Numbered from the stretch's first letter, positions 1 through 14,180 are shown. The stretch is DNA of 31,328 nt from Chloromonas sp. AAM2 (GCA_004335635.1 QAXH01002648.1:1-31328); one strand, 5' to 3'. Numbers and translations: made by a program. The notes: generated from the sequence alone by a model not told the origin.

Positions 1-168
1 CCCTCCCCTACGCCCTCCCCTACGCCCTCCCCAACGCCCTCCCCAACGCCCTCCCCAACGCCCTCTCCTACATCCTCTCCTACATCCTCTCCTACGCCCT
101 CTCCTACACCCTCTCCTTCACCCTGTCCTACACCCTCTCCTACACCCTCTCCTTCACCCTGTCCTGGC
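1..168. repeat. 12-bp minisatellite (CCCTCCCCTACG-type)
   Basis: About 14 tandem copies of a 12-bp unit resembling CCCTCCCCTACG drift to CCCTCTCCTACA and CCCTGTCCTACA towards the right. The array may continue left of the window. It lies inside the second intron of the minus-strand EMG1 gene, so its open plus-strand frame (Pro-Ser-Pro-Thr repeats) is probably not coding. Confidence 0.9.
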
Positions 169-329
169 CCTGCCTGCTGCACATCTGTCACCTCTCCTGT
201 GCACCGTCACGGCCTTTACACCAACTCCCATGATGATGCCACGTCACCCAACAAGTCTTCCACCCACACATGCACCCGCCGCCCGCTGTTGTGCGTGTGC
301 AGCCTCAAATTGTTGCTAGGCAGCCCCAC

Positions 330-1015
330 CTGATGGCAGATGTCAGGCCGGTAGAGGGCTGGGTCCTTCTTGTGCTTGCGCAGGTACGTCGCATGGTCAT
401 CGCAGTTGAGAAGCACGTACGCCTGAGGGACGTTCAGAGCATGGGTGTACTGGTAACTGAGGGAACTGCGGGCTGTGTGAGAGTGTGCAAACACGTCCCT
501 GAACTGCCAGTCTGCTGGTGCCGTTTTGGATGATGTTGACTGGGTGAAACTGAAGCATGTGTGTAGCGTGTGACAGGCAAGCCACGTAGCTTTCAGCTGC
601 ACCTGTACTAACAATTGGCAACTAGAGAACGCCCTCATTCAAAAAGACGTAAACCTAGAGATGGCTGACATGGCCCTTCCAAGCCAGCCCATAGTCAGCT
701 ATGCCGCGACTCCGAAGTGATTAAGGCAGCCTGCGGCTTTCGAAAGCACGCATGCCAGCCAGAGCATGCAGCAGTGCTGTGGTGCAATGGTGAAGCATGT
801 TCGGCCATGATGAGATTCTATGTGCCGTAAGGCTTTCGTGTGCTAGGCCAGAATGACTGGAACCCGTGGAAGTGCCATTAGTACAGATGCCTTACCTTTC
901 CTACTTGCGCCACCTCTAGCTGTGCATCCTCTAGGCAGAACACCACACCCTGCCCAGCCGCCACCTTCTCCTGCTGCTCATCCTCCTCTGAGGGAGGCTT
1001 CAATCCTCCAGCCAT
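330..1015 (-). CDS. EMG1: Ribosomal RNA small subunit pseudouridine N1-methyltransferase (EMG1/NEP1), 5' part only
   Basis: EMG1/NEP1 methylates a hypermodified pseudouridine of 18S rRNA and is a 40S assembly factor in the nucleolus. Two minus-strand exons are visible. Exon 1 is 1015-896 (40 codons, ATG at 1015, donor GTAAGG) and exon 2 is 422-330 (31 codons, acceptor CCTCAG, donor GTGGGG). Both junctions are phase 0. Exon 1 has an acidic start and then GVVFCLEDAQLEVAQVGK, matching the family's first strand and helix. Exon 2 carries LLNCDDH, then KHKKDP and YRPDICHQ, the family's LLN(C/S)DDH...DP..YRPDI.HQ signature. The frame stays open for 114 bases past the donor, but the protein there stops resembling the family, so I end the exon at 330. 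The family is usually about 240 aa. The rest, including the DSPLN and RIPRTF motifs, must lie left of the window. The gene is divergent from the MAP kinase. Confidence 0.88.
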
Positions 1016-1479
1016 CAGATAAATTGCCTAATGCAGAGCTTAGCTTCAAATGGTTAAAGTAGCTGTGACTGTTCTTTGAACTGACTGTGACGGCTGTGCC
1101 TGGAGTAGGTGAGGCAGGGTTTGGGAGCCCTGGGGTGTGGCTGAGTCAGATGCTGGGCAAGGGTAGCTGTGTATGAGGATGCAAGGATAGCAGGATGTAT
1201 GGCGTGCCGGTCTCTCAGCTGTGGCTGGTGCCAAGTCAGAGTGGCGGGCCACGTGCACAAGGTGACGGTTGCAAACTGCATGATGCAAGTGCGGAGCGTC
1301 TTTCGTCAAAACATCATCGGAGTTACGATTCCGTCTCTTCTGTGCGTTCCGAGCGAGAAGAGCATTCCAATTTTTGACCGACAGGCAGCGCAAGAACCTC
1401 ACAAGCGACAGCAGACAGCCTGAAACATGTTGAAAGGCTGACGAGCTAATGGGTAACACAGCGGTCTTCGTCTGAAAGC
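1016..1479. promoter_or_regulatory. Divergent promoter and 5'-UTR region between EMG1 and the MAP kinase
   Basis: These 464 bases separate the EMG1 start codon (minus strand) from the MAP kinase start codon (plus strand). They must hold both 5' UTRs and any shared promoter. I see no clear TATA box or long repeat. Several open frames cross it on both strands, but none resembles a known protein or connects to either gene. Confidence 0.55.
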
Positions 1480-5604
<4,125 letters not shown>

Positions 5605-6962
5605 GACTGCCTTGTCCAGCCGCCAAAGCCTGGCCACCACTGATGCGCACTAGTCATGAGGGACTGGCCGGCCTTTGCAAATCAACCCATAGCTGCTGCC
5701 ATGGCTAGCCAACAGAACCTGACCATCATTACTTACACACCCAAATCGCACGCCAGACAAGGGACATTTGCTGTCCATGATCACCTCACCATCAGCAGTG
5801 GGCCCTGGCCAGGCATGAGTTGCCAGCAACCAAGCCAGGGAACGAGAGGGGTTGCTGACTGGGAATCTAGCCCATGCTGCCTAGCCACATGGGAACGTGC
5901 TGGCCAGCATAACAATCAGCTTGGCTAAAGATTGGCCATTTGACTAGCTGGCTGGTTGGTCAACTAGCACGAGCTATTCCAGGCACAGCTGCTGTGTTCG
6001 TGATCCTGGATCCCAGGGTGCGTTAGGGCTTGATTGGATTGCCACTTGACCGCTCAGACCGACTTTCATGGCGTGCACCCAGGACGTGCAGCCAGTGCTT
6101 GACAATTGTTACTGCGTTGCCACAGCAACTGAAGCCGCAGGCTACCTGATGTACGCTTTCAGCCTGCATGTGCTTCAGTAATTGGATGATATAGTGCTAC
6201 CACTGTCACTCAACGGCTTTCCAATGGCATCACTCCAAGACCCCCTGATGCGAGGCAAGAACTGCACAGGCTGCCACAGTGGCTATGTAGCAAGACACTT
6301 TCAAAACTTGTCGCCGTTTGTTAGCGTTGAAATCGACAGAAGGATACAGTGGGGAGCACAGGTCATGCAAACCAACACTTTAGCGCCAGCTGCGCAGCTT
6401 TGCATGTCATGTTAGGGGTCCCAAATCGCAAGGGAAGGTCATTGACTTGTTCTCTTTTGGCTCTCTGCTCTTCTCTCACGGCACAGCCGGATTTGACAGG
6501 TCAGAAGCGTTACTCTCACTCTGACGTCATGAGGGTTATGCTGACTATGATGCTGCTTTTTCCTCCTTGTTGAACGTTGTGTTCACGTCTGTTTTTGCTC
6601 ATGGTTGATCGGATCAGTATCCGTGCTTGGCTTACACTGTGGGGTGGGGCCATCTCTTTGTAAGTGCACAACAGCTTAGGCTCGCACTATATATATGTAA
6701 TAGGCACCGCCCTGGCCTATCCTGAGCAAGAAAGCAAAACGGACGCAAGGAACAAAGCAGGCCAACCGAAGGCAAAACAGGATTGAGCAGGCTTGCATAC
6801 GGGCTCCCACCATCCCAGTAATGCAAAAGTAATCCTGTCAGGCAGGACAATCGCTTCCAACATTTGCTTTCAGTGAGTTCGGTCCGAGACTTTATGCTGC
6901 AAGATGACTTTAAGAAGGTTGCTTTGTATGTTCACTTGTGCATGAAGGTTGTTGATGCAGCC

Positions 6963-6992
6963 CTGTTAGTCTGAATTTAGTCAGACTAACAG
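6963..6992. repeat. Perfect 12-bp inverted repeat with 6-base loop
   Basis: CTGTTAGTCTGA (6963-6974) and TCAGACTAACAG (6981-6992) are exact reverse complements around ATTTAG. A pyrimidine-rich stretch (7000-7018) follows. It could form an RNA hairpin if transcribed, or be a palindromic protein site. No gene is assigned here. Confidence 0.9.
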
Positions 6993-7419
6993 TGTTTTCT
7001 TCTCTTCTTTTCTTGCCTGGTTATGATGAAACTAGACACCCAACAGTCTAGGCTGGTGTCCACGTGTAACATAACAGACATAACAGATGATTGCACTCTC
7101 AGTAGCCACAGTAATGCAAAAATTACTCGAAGAGCACCATGTCCGTGCATCACTTGGTTCTCGTACGGGCTCTCATGCACTTTCACACACCTATACTGGA
7201 AGGAAAATACAGTTCAAGAATTGTCGGTCCTCTTCGTGTGCCCTTTTCACCAAGGACCCATGCAATATTTCAATCATGATCCATTGGGCCCATGGCCACA
7301 CAAACTCCCAGCAGCGCAATGCAGTTCATATTTAAGACAAGCCCAGTCTATGGGCTACCTATGCCCATCACAAAGCTAGGCCAAAATGCCTCTGTGGCCA
7401 CCCGCTCGGAAGGCCGCCC

Positions 7420-7450
7420 CCGAAGGACCCTCAGCCTTGCCCCCTGGGGG
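7420..7450. repeat. Dispersed 31-bp repeat, copy A
   Basis: The sequence from CCGAAGGACCCTCAGCC to CCCCTGGGGG recurs in the same orientation at 13997-14027 with one difference. A 10-base fragment, CCGAAGGACC, also occurs inverted at 8851-8860. The two long copies bracket the PotD-like gene. It may be a piece of a dispersed mobile element; no termini are recognised. Confidence 0.8.
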
Positions 7451-7495
7451 AAGCCATGCCATGTAGCGCATGGCGATCTCTCACCAAGGCAGGTT

Positions 7496-7720
7496 TTAAG
7501 GCTTGATCTCCATCGTGCGCGCAACGACAGCTGCTTCAGGCGGTGAGCGCAAAGAAGACTGCGCCGGCTCAGTCGTTGGCCGCAGTGCGGGATCCCGTTG
7601 ACTTGCGTAACGCACCATGTGCTCCCGACCGGCATGAGGCTCTTTCTCCTCTAGCAGTGTAGAACCTCTGGATGGCGGAGATGAAGATTGCGAAATCGTA
7701 AAGATGAACTTGCGCGACAT
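7496..7720 (-). CDS. Short hypothetical open frame, doubtful
   Basis: This is a 74-codon frame on the minus strand, ATG at 7720 and stop at 7496. The context before the ATG is ACC, with a purine at -3. The product starts MSRKFIFTISQSSSPPSR and is rich in Ser, Pro and Glu. It has no recognisable domain. It would be divergent from the PotD-like gene, whose start is 259 bases away. No second exon is evident. It could equally be chance. Confidence 0.15.
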   Translation of the reverse strand: MSRKFIFTISQSSSPPSRGSTLLEEKEPHAGREHMVRYASQRDPALRPTTEPAQSSLRSPPEAAVVARTMEIKP

Positions 7721-7979
7721 GGTTGGTGTCCATGCGCGTATCCCTGACCCGGGACCGCACAGGTCGCCTGCATGCAGCCATGCCACTAGAGCAGCCGGCA
7801 AGCAGCTGCCATTAGCAGCATGCACATCTGATGCCATGGCCCGACACCAAATGTGCCATGCCAGCGGGAGCAGCAGCACGGGAGTAGGTAGCACCGCTGC
7901 CACAACCTGCGACCATCCATGCACCTCAGTTCATCAAGTAGATGACCCAGTGTGTCATCACCAGTTTTCACTGGCGCCC

Positions 7980-10900
7980 ATGACAACGGCCCGCAGAAGA
8001 AGCGGCCGTGCGCGCATGCCAGCATGCCAGTTGTCACTTCAGCCAGCTCATTGCTATCCTGCAGCATCACAGGCCTCGCAAGAACCTGCCAGCATGGACT
8101 CTGGCCAAGGTCAACTGGGGCACCAACAGCATCAGTTGCCAGAAACGGACGTGACAAAGCGCACCACGTGTGTGGCTGTCCTCTCAGCCCTCTGGCAGAT
8201 GGCAACATCTGCCTTTGCACCAGCTGCCCATGCCTTAAAGACTGTGAGTATAGCCACTGTCGTGCCATGTCGTGTCATGTAGTAGCATGTCATATTCCAT
8301 GCTCGGATGCATCTGCATCAATTCGATCATCTGCTCAGCACGTAGATCTGCCGTCTCTATGCACGCCGGCATTATAAGGTCTGCACGTACCTCACGTCCC
8401 ACGAGCAGGACATGATGACAGCACATACAGTGTTGTTCAGCAAGTTTTGGAATCCATGCTCCAGAATTCGCTAAGCACAATGTCAGTGGTCTGCACTGCA
8501 CGCCCCCCCGGCACGTGCAGATCACTTTGCGTGATGGGAGCTCAGTGGAGGTGTTCGAACATGGTATGAGCCTGTCCATTGTGGCGTTAAGGGGCTCTGT
8601 GCCTCAGGAGTGGATTCTGGACTTTAAATCCGCACTCGGTGAGAAACAAGAGTTTGGTTTGGTCGCAATCAACAGCAGTCTATGTCAGTGTTGCTGGGCA
8701 CTACATCATCACAACATCATTCATTACATGGCTCGTCATGGTTCAGCCCACGGTACCAACCAGCTAGGCGCTCAGCAGCAGCCAACATCACCATCCTAAG
8801 CAAAGCGTGGGCATGCTGCCCTAAACAACCAAGCACATGCAAGGTTCGGGGTCCTTCGGAAGCTCCGTCTCAGGGCCAAACGGGGAAAAAGCAGTTGCTG
8901 GGTAGGCAAAGCCGCTTGCATTGCAATTTATGTTGACCATTTGTGTTACTGCGCACTACGCTGTTGGCAGCACTCGTCTGGTCTTGACGATTGAAGCTGT
9001 TTTGCACTGTGTTGCAGGCAAGTATGCCGGCTTCACTCTGGGCCAGCGAGCACAGCTTGCAGACATCTACAAGGTAAGAGCAAGACATTGCATAAGTGCG
9101 GCGCTTGCTCGTTGTTCTGTTCCTTCCCACCAATCCAATCTCGCCAGAGCTTGGCTGGCACACATGTACCGCACACATGAGCGGTACACATGGCCAGTAC
9201 ACCGGATGGAATAAGTTGTTGTTATCGCTTGCTTTTCCGCCTTTGCTCATCACACCCTTGCTCATCACACCTTTGATCCATCATGTCTTTGTCCTGTTTT
9301 TTCCCTGTCAGGAGCTATCCGACCCACCCGGTACGAAGAACAGCTGTGCAGTGGCTGACGTGGCTACCCTGGGCGACGCATGGCTGGGCCCGGCCGTCAA
9401 GGCAGGCCTCGTGCAGCCTATTCCCAATGCAGAGGCGTCAAGGTGCGTGTGCATGTTGCACACCGGAAGCTTTTACACGCTGTAAGATGGCGTGGACTGG
9501 CATGGGGGGACTCACGCAGAGCTGTTCATGCAATGCATGCCGCCAATGCTGTACATATCTATCGCATGCCTCTTGCATGCACGTCATCAGCTTTGCATGC
9601 CATCATGTATGGCACTACGTATTTGTATGGTATCGCTAGAGCGCCGCCTCGTTTGCCAGCCCTCTACAAGTCACACTCAGGCTGTTGTGCGCAGGTGGTG
9701 GCGTGCACTGTCCCCGCGCTGGCGGGCGCTGGTGAGGCGGGACGCCTCGGGCCGGCTGGATGCACGGGGAGATGTGTACGCAGCTCCCTACAGGTCAGGG
9801 TGGCCCGCAGGGTTTCCCGCAGGGTTGTGGGCTGCCGTGATGTAATGTGTATACATACAGGACCGCATGTCCTTGGGCGTCTCCAGGCAGCGCATGTTGT
9901 CTCGAGACAACGCACTTGAATGTGTTTACATCAAGGGAGGTGCCACAGGACATGACCCTAAGCAAGCAAGCAAGCAGGGCTGCGCAAGCAAGCATGGCAG
10001 GGTTGACTCCAGCAGTGCATGATGTCTCTATGCATTTGCGTATGATGATGGGGCAGTAGCTTCTCTTGCAACGGCCTGCAACGTGTAAAGCATCAATTGC
10101 CTTGGAGTGAAAGCCACACCCTTCCCCTGCCCTACCACGCCTACAAGACTACATGACAAGCTGTTGGTTTGATGTCATATGCTCCAGTCTTGATCTGATA
10201 TGATTCCAAACGTCTGCCGCTTAACCCCAATCCCCAGATGTGTTCCCACGTTTGGCCACAGTTTGCGAGGTTCAAAAACAACACTTGTTTTGTTTTGCAC
10301 TTTTCCTGCGCCATGGCGTAGGTGGGGTGCGACACTGATCGCCTACCGTAAAGACCGGCTGGAGGCGGCAGGCGGAACTTTGATCAGCGACTGGTCCGAC
10401 CTGCTGCAGCCGCAGCTCACGGGGCGGGTGGCCATGACCGACTCGTCAAGGGAGTTCATAGGAGCTGCTCTGAAGGCTGCAACCACGCCCAGGGCGGGTG
10501 ACAAGCACAGCAACGCCGCGATCAAGCCAACGGCCAAAGGTACAGCTGCAGGCATGACGTTGGCCCAGGCGGCTTGTTGTGGTTTTGTTCTGCCATTCCT
10601 CCGCCGTGCCTGCTGCAGGTACAGAAGCTGTACCGCGCGTGGCTTGTTGTGTCTGTAGCTGCTGTTCTCCGATGTGCCTTTGTAGCTGCTGTTCTACCTT
10701 TATTCCTGAAGCTGATTGATATCATGAGTTGCCGTCATGCACAGATGCACGTAGCAAGCAACAGCCTCAAAGCTGCCTCCACCCACTCCAACAGCCTTCC
10801 AACAGCCTGCATTGCCTTGTGATGACACAGGTGCCGGTGTGGTGGGGTTCAACGCATGTGCTCAATCACTGGCCGCGAGGGGTGTGGGTGCCGGGGAGCT

Positions 10901-13515
10901 GGTTGATGCGGCGAGGGCGCTGCGGAAGCAAGTCAGGCTGTTCAGCAGCAGGGACCATGTGCGCGCCTTCGCCGCAGGTGAGCGGTTGATGCTGTACCGT
11001 GGGTTGAACCATGATAAGCTAATGATGATGGATGTTATATGCAAGCCGTTCGCACAAGAGGGCAGTTCACACGAAGGTGATTATATCGCCTCCAAGCCCA
11101 GCACCAGGCCAGCTGGCCAATGGCTGAATGCCCACTGCAAACAACGTTCTGCTTCTGGTGTCACGTGCAGCGTGGTTGCTGTATTGTGCCAGGATCAAGT
11201 AGGCTACTGCAATCAGGTCCTGGATCACAGTGGTGACACCACCCGGCAAATTCAATGCTGATGTTGTTGTTGTTGTTGTTGTTGTTGTCTTTTTACATCC
11301 GTGTCGATGCGCGCAATGCGCATAAGGGATGTGTCCCGCAACTCAGGGACAAAAAAACTCAAAAGTCAATCAATACGAGTCATAACGCGAAAAGTCATAA
11401 TAAGGAGCCTGGCAGTCAGTGGCAGAACAAGCTATGTCTTCCAAAACGTTGTTGTTGTTGTTGTTGTTGTTACACGGCCTTCAGCCCGGGGAGGCCTGCT
11501 CAGCAAGGGAGGAAAGAAGTCAGTGGCTGCCGCATGGCCATAGGCTCCATTACTTGGTTGAGCCCCTGGACATGCCAGCGCATGTGGGTCCCCATGGTGT
11601 GGTAGCTGATGGGCGCCCATTCGGCATCAAGATTTTTGCTGGACGGTCGCAGTTGCTGCTTGTAATGGACCGCTCCTGCGCAGCGTGCGTCTGCTGCGTG
11701 CACGTGAGGGTGATGAGCCAATGTGGCGCACATGCATCACCCATTTTTTGATTTGCTTACGTGTCCATAATACAAAAGTGGGTGCACATCTTGCAGAATG
11801 CTGGCCTGGCAGTTTCTGTTTGCCACGGGGTTTATCCGCAGCACTGCCATTCCCGTGACACCTCATGATGGGCCTTCGCTCCCGCATGGACACCTGTTGA
11901 GACTGGAACGATTCGGAGAAAAGAATCACAGCCGCTGAAAAAGGCTGGCTGTGTTTCAGTGGTGTGATACGTCACAATGACTCGCATGGATTTCTGTTGG
12001 GATTGGAACGATATGGAGAGGATCAGCATGGCCGCTGCGCAAGGAGCTATGGAGCTATGTTGTGTGGTGCTGTGGTGCAGGTGACGTGTGGGCGGTGGTG
12101 GGCTGGTCACAGGACCTCATCACACTGGCGGAGAGATCAAGCAGCGTCGAGGTGAGCAATCTCCTTCAGAGAATCTGAATAAAACCGAGACGACGTTTGT
12201 GGTTGACTACGGCGCAATGAACTGGTTGAGTAGTTCCAGGTTCAGCAAAAACTCGCCTGCCCTCATTCTCGTCTTGCCCTGACATGTCACGTCTTCTGGA
12301 CACATCAGGTCCAGCACAGGATTGACGAGCTTGACCTTCCCATGCTGCATCCGGTGTGGTGATCATCTCTGCATGTTTGTGCATCCAATGCATCCAATGC
12401 ATCCAATGCATCCAGTGCGCAAGTTATCACTGCCTCGGTCTAACCTGGCATTTCATGTTTCATGCGGATCCTGTGATGGCCTCCATCTCACTGCCGCACA
12501 GGTTGTTCTGCCTGCCAGCGGCACGGCCCTCTTCGCTGACCTCTGGACCGTGCCTGCAAAGGCGCAAGGAGGCCACATGCAGGCAAGTGCCGACCAAGCA
12601 TCAAGCACGCTATATGTTGCCAGCTGATGATGTATCCAACCTCGCCTCTTGCATGGCTTGCTAGCGGCAGCACCTGATGCAGGTGGCCCAGGTGTATCAT
12701 CTCTAGGTGCTGGTGGCCCGGTGTATCATCTCTTTGTTCATGTTGTCGACTTTTGTCACCAGACCTCGTGCACTTTGGTTACGTTCGTCGCATGTGATGA
12801 CGCAATTCGCGTGTCGTGCATCATGTAGTGGAGTTACTGCAGATTGGAGGTTACTTGCATTGACCCCTTCTTAGCACCAGTTCCACATCAACAGCAGCAT
12901 GCGATGCGCGTATTCTGCATTGCTCAGCATCAGCTGCAACCCCTGTCGCCTGTGAATGCCTCGTTGTCATTATCACGCTACAGACTGGCCCTTCACCACT
13001 GCTGCCATCATGGCTGGAGTTCAGCTTGATGCCGGCACGCACAGCAGTGCACGCAGGCCTCAAATCAGGTGCGCGCTCACAGCCACTGGCAAGCTTGCCA
13101 GCTTCAGGGCTGCTTTATCATGTTGCACCTTCCTTATAGTTTATAGATTTCTTAGGCACATGTATGAACGTCACGATGTTTGCCCCTACCTGCCTTTTCC
13201 AGCACAGTTCTCATTATGGACAGGATTTGAATGTCATCAGTTGTTTGGAGTGTTTGGTGTTCCAGGTGCACAGTTCACATTTTTATGAGACCATGCACTG
13301 TTGCAGGCGCCGCGCCTCTGTTGCTGGACTACCCTTCGCCTGGGTCACGCTCCGATGAGGCCACGGATCGGCATGCTGGTGTGCTGCTGACCCATGAAAA
13401 CGGGCATATGCCTATGGACGCCTCCTGCCTTGACCGTAGCGAGTTTTTGACGCCCTTAGATGCTGACACATTGGCATTGTACAGCGACGTGTTGCAGCAG
13501 CTGCAAAAGAAGTGA
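7980..13515 (+). CDS. Plastid-type spermidine/putrescine-binding protein homologue (PotD-like, periplasmic-binding-protein fold)
   Basis: Exons: 7980-8243, 8521-8638, 9018-9073, 9312-9442, 9695-9793, 10322-10539, 10831-10977, 12081-12151, 12502-12582, 12984-13068 and 13307-13515, about 492 aa, every phase consistent. The intron after 12582 has a GC donor (GCAAGT); the rest are GT-AG. The protein belongs to the extracellular solute-binding family whose bacterial members deliver polyamines to PotABC; plant and algal genomes encode nuclear homologues. Family-like segments include VADVATLGDAWLGPAVKAGL, YAAPYRWGATLIAYRKDRL, WSDLLQPQLTGRVAMTDSSR, DVWAVVGWSQDLITLAER, then SGTALFADLWTVP and GPSPLLPSWLEFSL. 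Exon 1 supplies a basic, Ser/Gln-rich leader and a hydrophobic stretch ending APAAHA, which resembles a lumen-targeting signal with a signal-peptidase site. I chose the ATG at 7980; in-frame ATGs upstream at 7704 and 7836 are alternatives. Ligand is inferred from family only. No permease or ATPase gene adjoins it. Confidence 0.85.
9165..9188. repeat. 8-bp inverted repeat in PotD-like intron 3
   Basis: TGTACCGC (9165-9172) and GCGGTACA (9181-9188) are exact reverse complements around ACACATGA. It is a short intronic hairpin of unknown significance. Confidence 0.7.
9238..9280. repeat. Short direct repeat before PotD-like exon 4
   Basis: TTGCTCATCACACC occurs twice in tandem, followed by a degenerate third copy (TTGATCCATCATG), within intron 3 and just upstream of the polypyrimidine tract of the exon 4 acceptor at 9312. 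Confidence 0.7.
11263..11288. repeat. (GTT)n microsatellite
   Basis: An uninterrupted GTT tract of about 8.7 units lies in intron 7 of the PotD-like gene. It is not followed by the conserved block that accompanies the other two GTT tracts in the window. Confidence 0.95.
11424..11517. mobile_element. SINE-like or truncated retroposon insertion in PotD-like intron 7 (copy 2)
   Basis: This 94-bp segment is flanked by the 10-bp direct repeat AGTCAGTGGC at 11414-11423 and 11518-11527. It holds a GTT tract (about 11448-11471), then TTCAGCCCGGGGAGGCCTGC, then TCAGCAAGGGAGGAAAG. The part right of the tract matches copy 1 (3041-3178) and both copies end at nearly the same base. The parts left of the tract differ in length and sequence. 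Different target duplications at two sites argue for insertion rather than duplication. Confidence 0.55.
11881..12046. repeat. Imperfect 66-bp direct duplication in PotD-like intron 7
   Basis: Blocks 11881-11946 and 11981-12046 share the order GCATGGA, CTGTTG, TGGAACGAT, GGAGA and GCCGCTG with substitutions between. The second copy ends about 35 bases before exon 8. Confidence 0.7.
12382..12417. repeat. 9-bp tandem repeat (CATCCAATG)4
   Basis: Four head-to-tail units of CATCCAATG, the last CATCCAGTG, lie in intron 8 of the PotD-like gene. Confidence 0.95.
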
Positions 13516-13681
13516 ATGTAACATGTGCGCTGACTGTGATGTCACTGAATGTATGGTTGGCGAAGGTGGTTGGAGACGCAATGGTGACGGCTTTGAACAC
13601 AGGCATTTGTCTGTGCCTGCACTTACCTATAATCGTGTTGCCGCATGTAACATGGAGCAATGCAAAACAAAAACAAGCAGT

Positions 13682-13762
13682 TTTGCCACTTCTGGGACAG
13701 TTCTTGCATTTTTCACTGAAACCGGACGATGGTGCACTGCCAGTACTGGGACAACACTGGGA
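13682..13762. repeat. Dispersed TTCTGGGACA-type repeat, copy A
   Basis: The first block, 13682-13706, contains TTTGCCACTTCTGGGACA and continues to TTCTTG. It recurs at 23079-23103 with one change. A second related block, AGTACTGGGACAACACTGGG, lies at 13741-13762 and has a weaker partner near 23151-23172. Both copies sit 160-280 bases downstream of a stop codon. Nothing coding is recognised. Confidence 0.65.
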
Positions 13763-13996
13763 CATATGGATACTGGGTCATTACAAGCAAACAAAACCAG
13801 CAAACTCTGAAGCGCAACCCAACTGTGTCAATACTTTGTCAACGTCCTTACACTGTCCACAAGTTTTCCAAGATGTCCATCCATTCCATTTGCCACACGT
13901 GGCGCCGTGCCTACAAGAGGCGTCAGTACTGAAAATACTAAGTCGGGGCAGGTTGAACTTCCATTGGCGACCTCCCAAAACGCAAGGCCTTCGTTG

Positions 13997-14027
13997 CCGA
14001 AGGACCCTCAGCCTTGTCCCCTGGGGG
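13997..14027. repeat. Dispersed 31-bp repeat, copy B
   Basis: This is the direct-orientation partner of 7420-7450, with one substitution (TTGTCCCC against TTGCCCCC). It lies between the PotD-like gene and the small rhodanese-fold gene. Confidence 0.8.
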
Positions 14028-14158
14028 CCTGGTATACTGTTTGCTGGCATACAGTTGAGGCGCACAGCCTGCGGGTAGTTCTGCGAGAAGGTGGGCCATC
14101 GTAACGCAGACGACCTTCCTGCAGTTCCGTCACCACGTGTCACCTAAGGACGCAAACA

Positions 14159-14180
14159 TTCAACGGGCAGTCCCGTTGAA
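14159..14180. promoter_or_regulatory. Perfect 9-bp inverted repeat upstream of the Acr2-like gene
   Basis: TTCAACGGG (14159-14167) and CCCGTTGAA (14172-14180) are exact reverse complements around CAGT. The site ends 51 bases before the start codon at 14232. It is therefore in the 5' UTR or core promoter, as an RNA hairpin or a dimeric protein site. The structure is visible; any role is inference. Confidence 0.5.

Larger units (their letters stand above)
5605..7979. other. Gene-poor interval between the MAP kinase and the PotD-like gene
   Basis: This interval of about 2.4 kb should hold the MAP kinase 3' UTR at its left and the 5' UTR of the PotD-like gene at its right. A TGTAA pentamer, the usual green-algal polyadenylation signal, occurs at 6696-6700, but its use is not shown. 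Open frames of 66-118 codons exist on both strands without recognisable similarity or coding character. Separate entries cover a perfect inverted repeat (6963), a short minus-strand frame (7496-7720) and a dispersed 31-bp repeat (7420). Confidence 0.6.

Noticed and set aside
1..333. A plus-strand open frame of Pro-Ser-Pro-Thr repeats, like a hydroxyproline-rich cell-wall protein
   Set aside because: It is a 12-bp minisatellite inside an intron of the minus-strand EMG1 gene. The frame then continues over EMG1 intron sequence with no recognisable protein. Open frames come free with 12-bp units.
216..638. A continuous 140-codon minus-strand open frame as a complete gene
   Set aside because: Only the 31 codons at 422-330 resemble a known family (EMG1), and they are bounded by a good acceptor and donor. 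The flanking parts are intron read-through.
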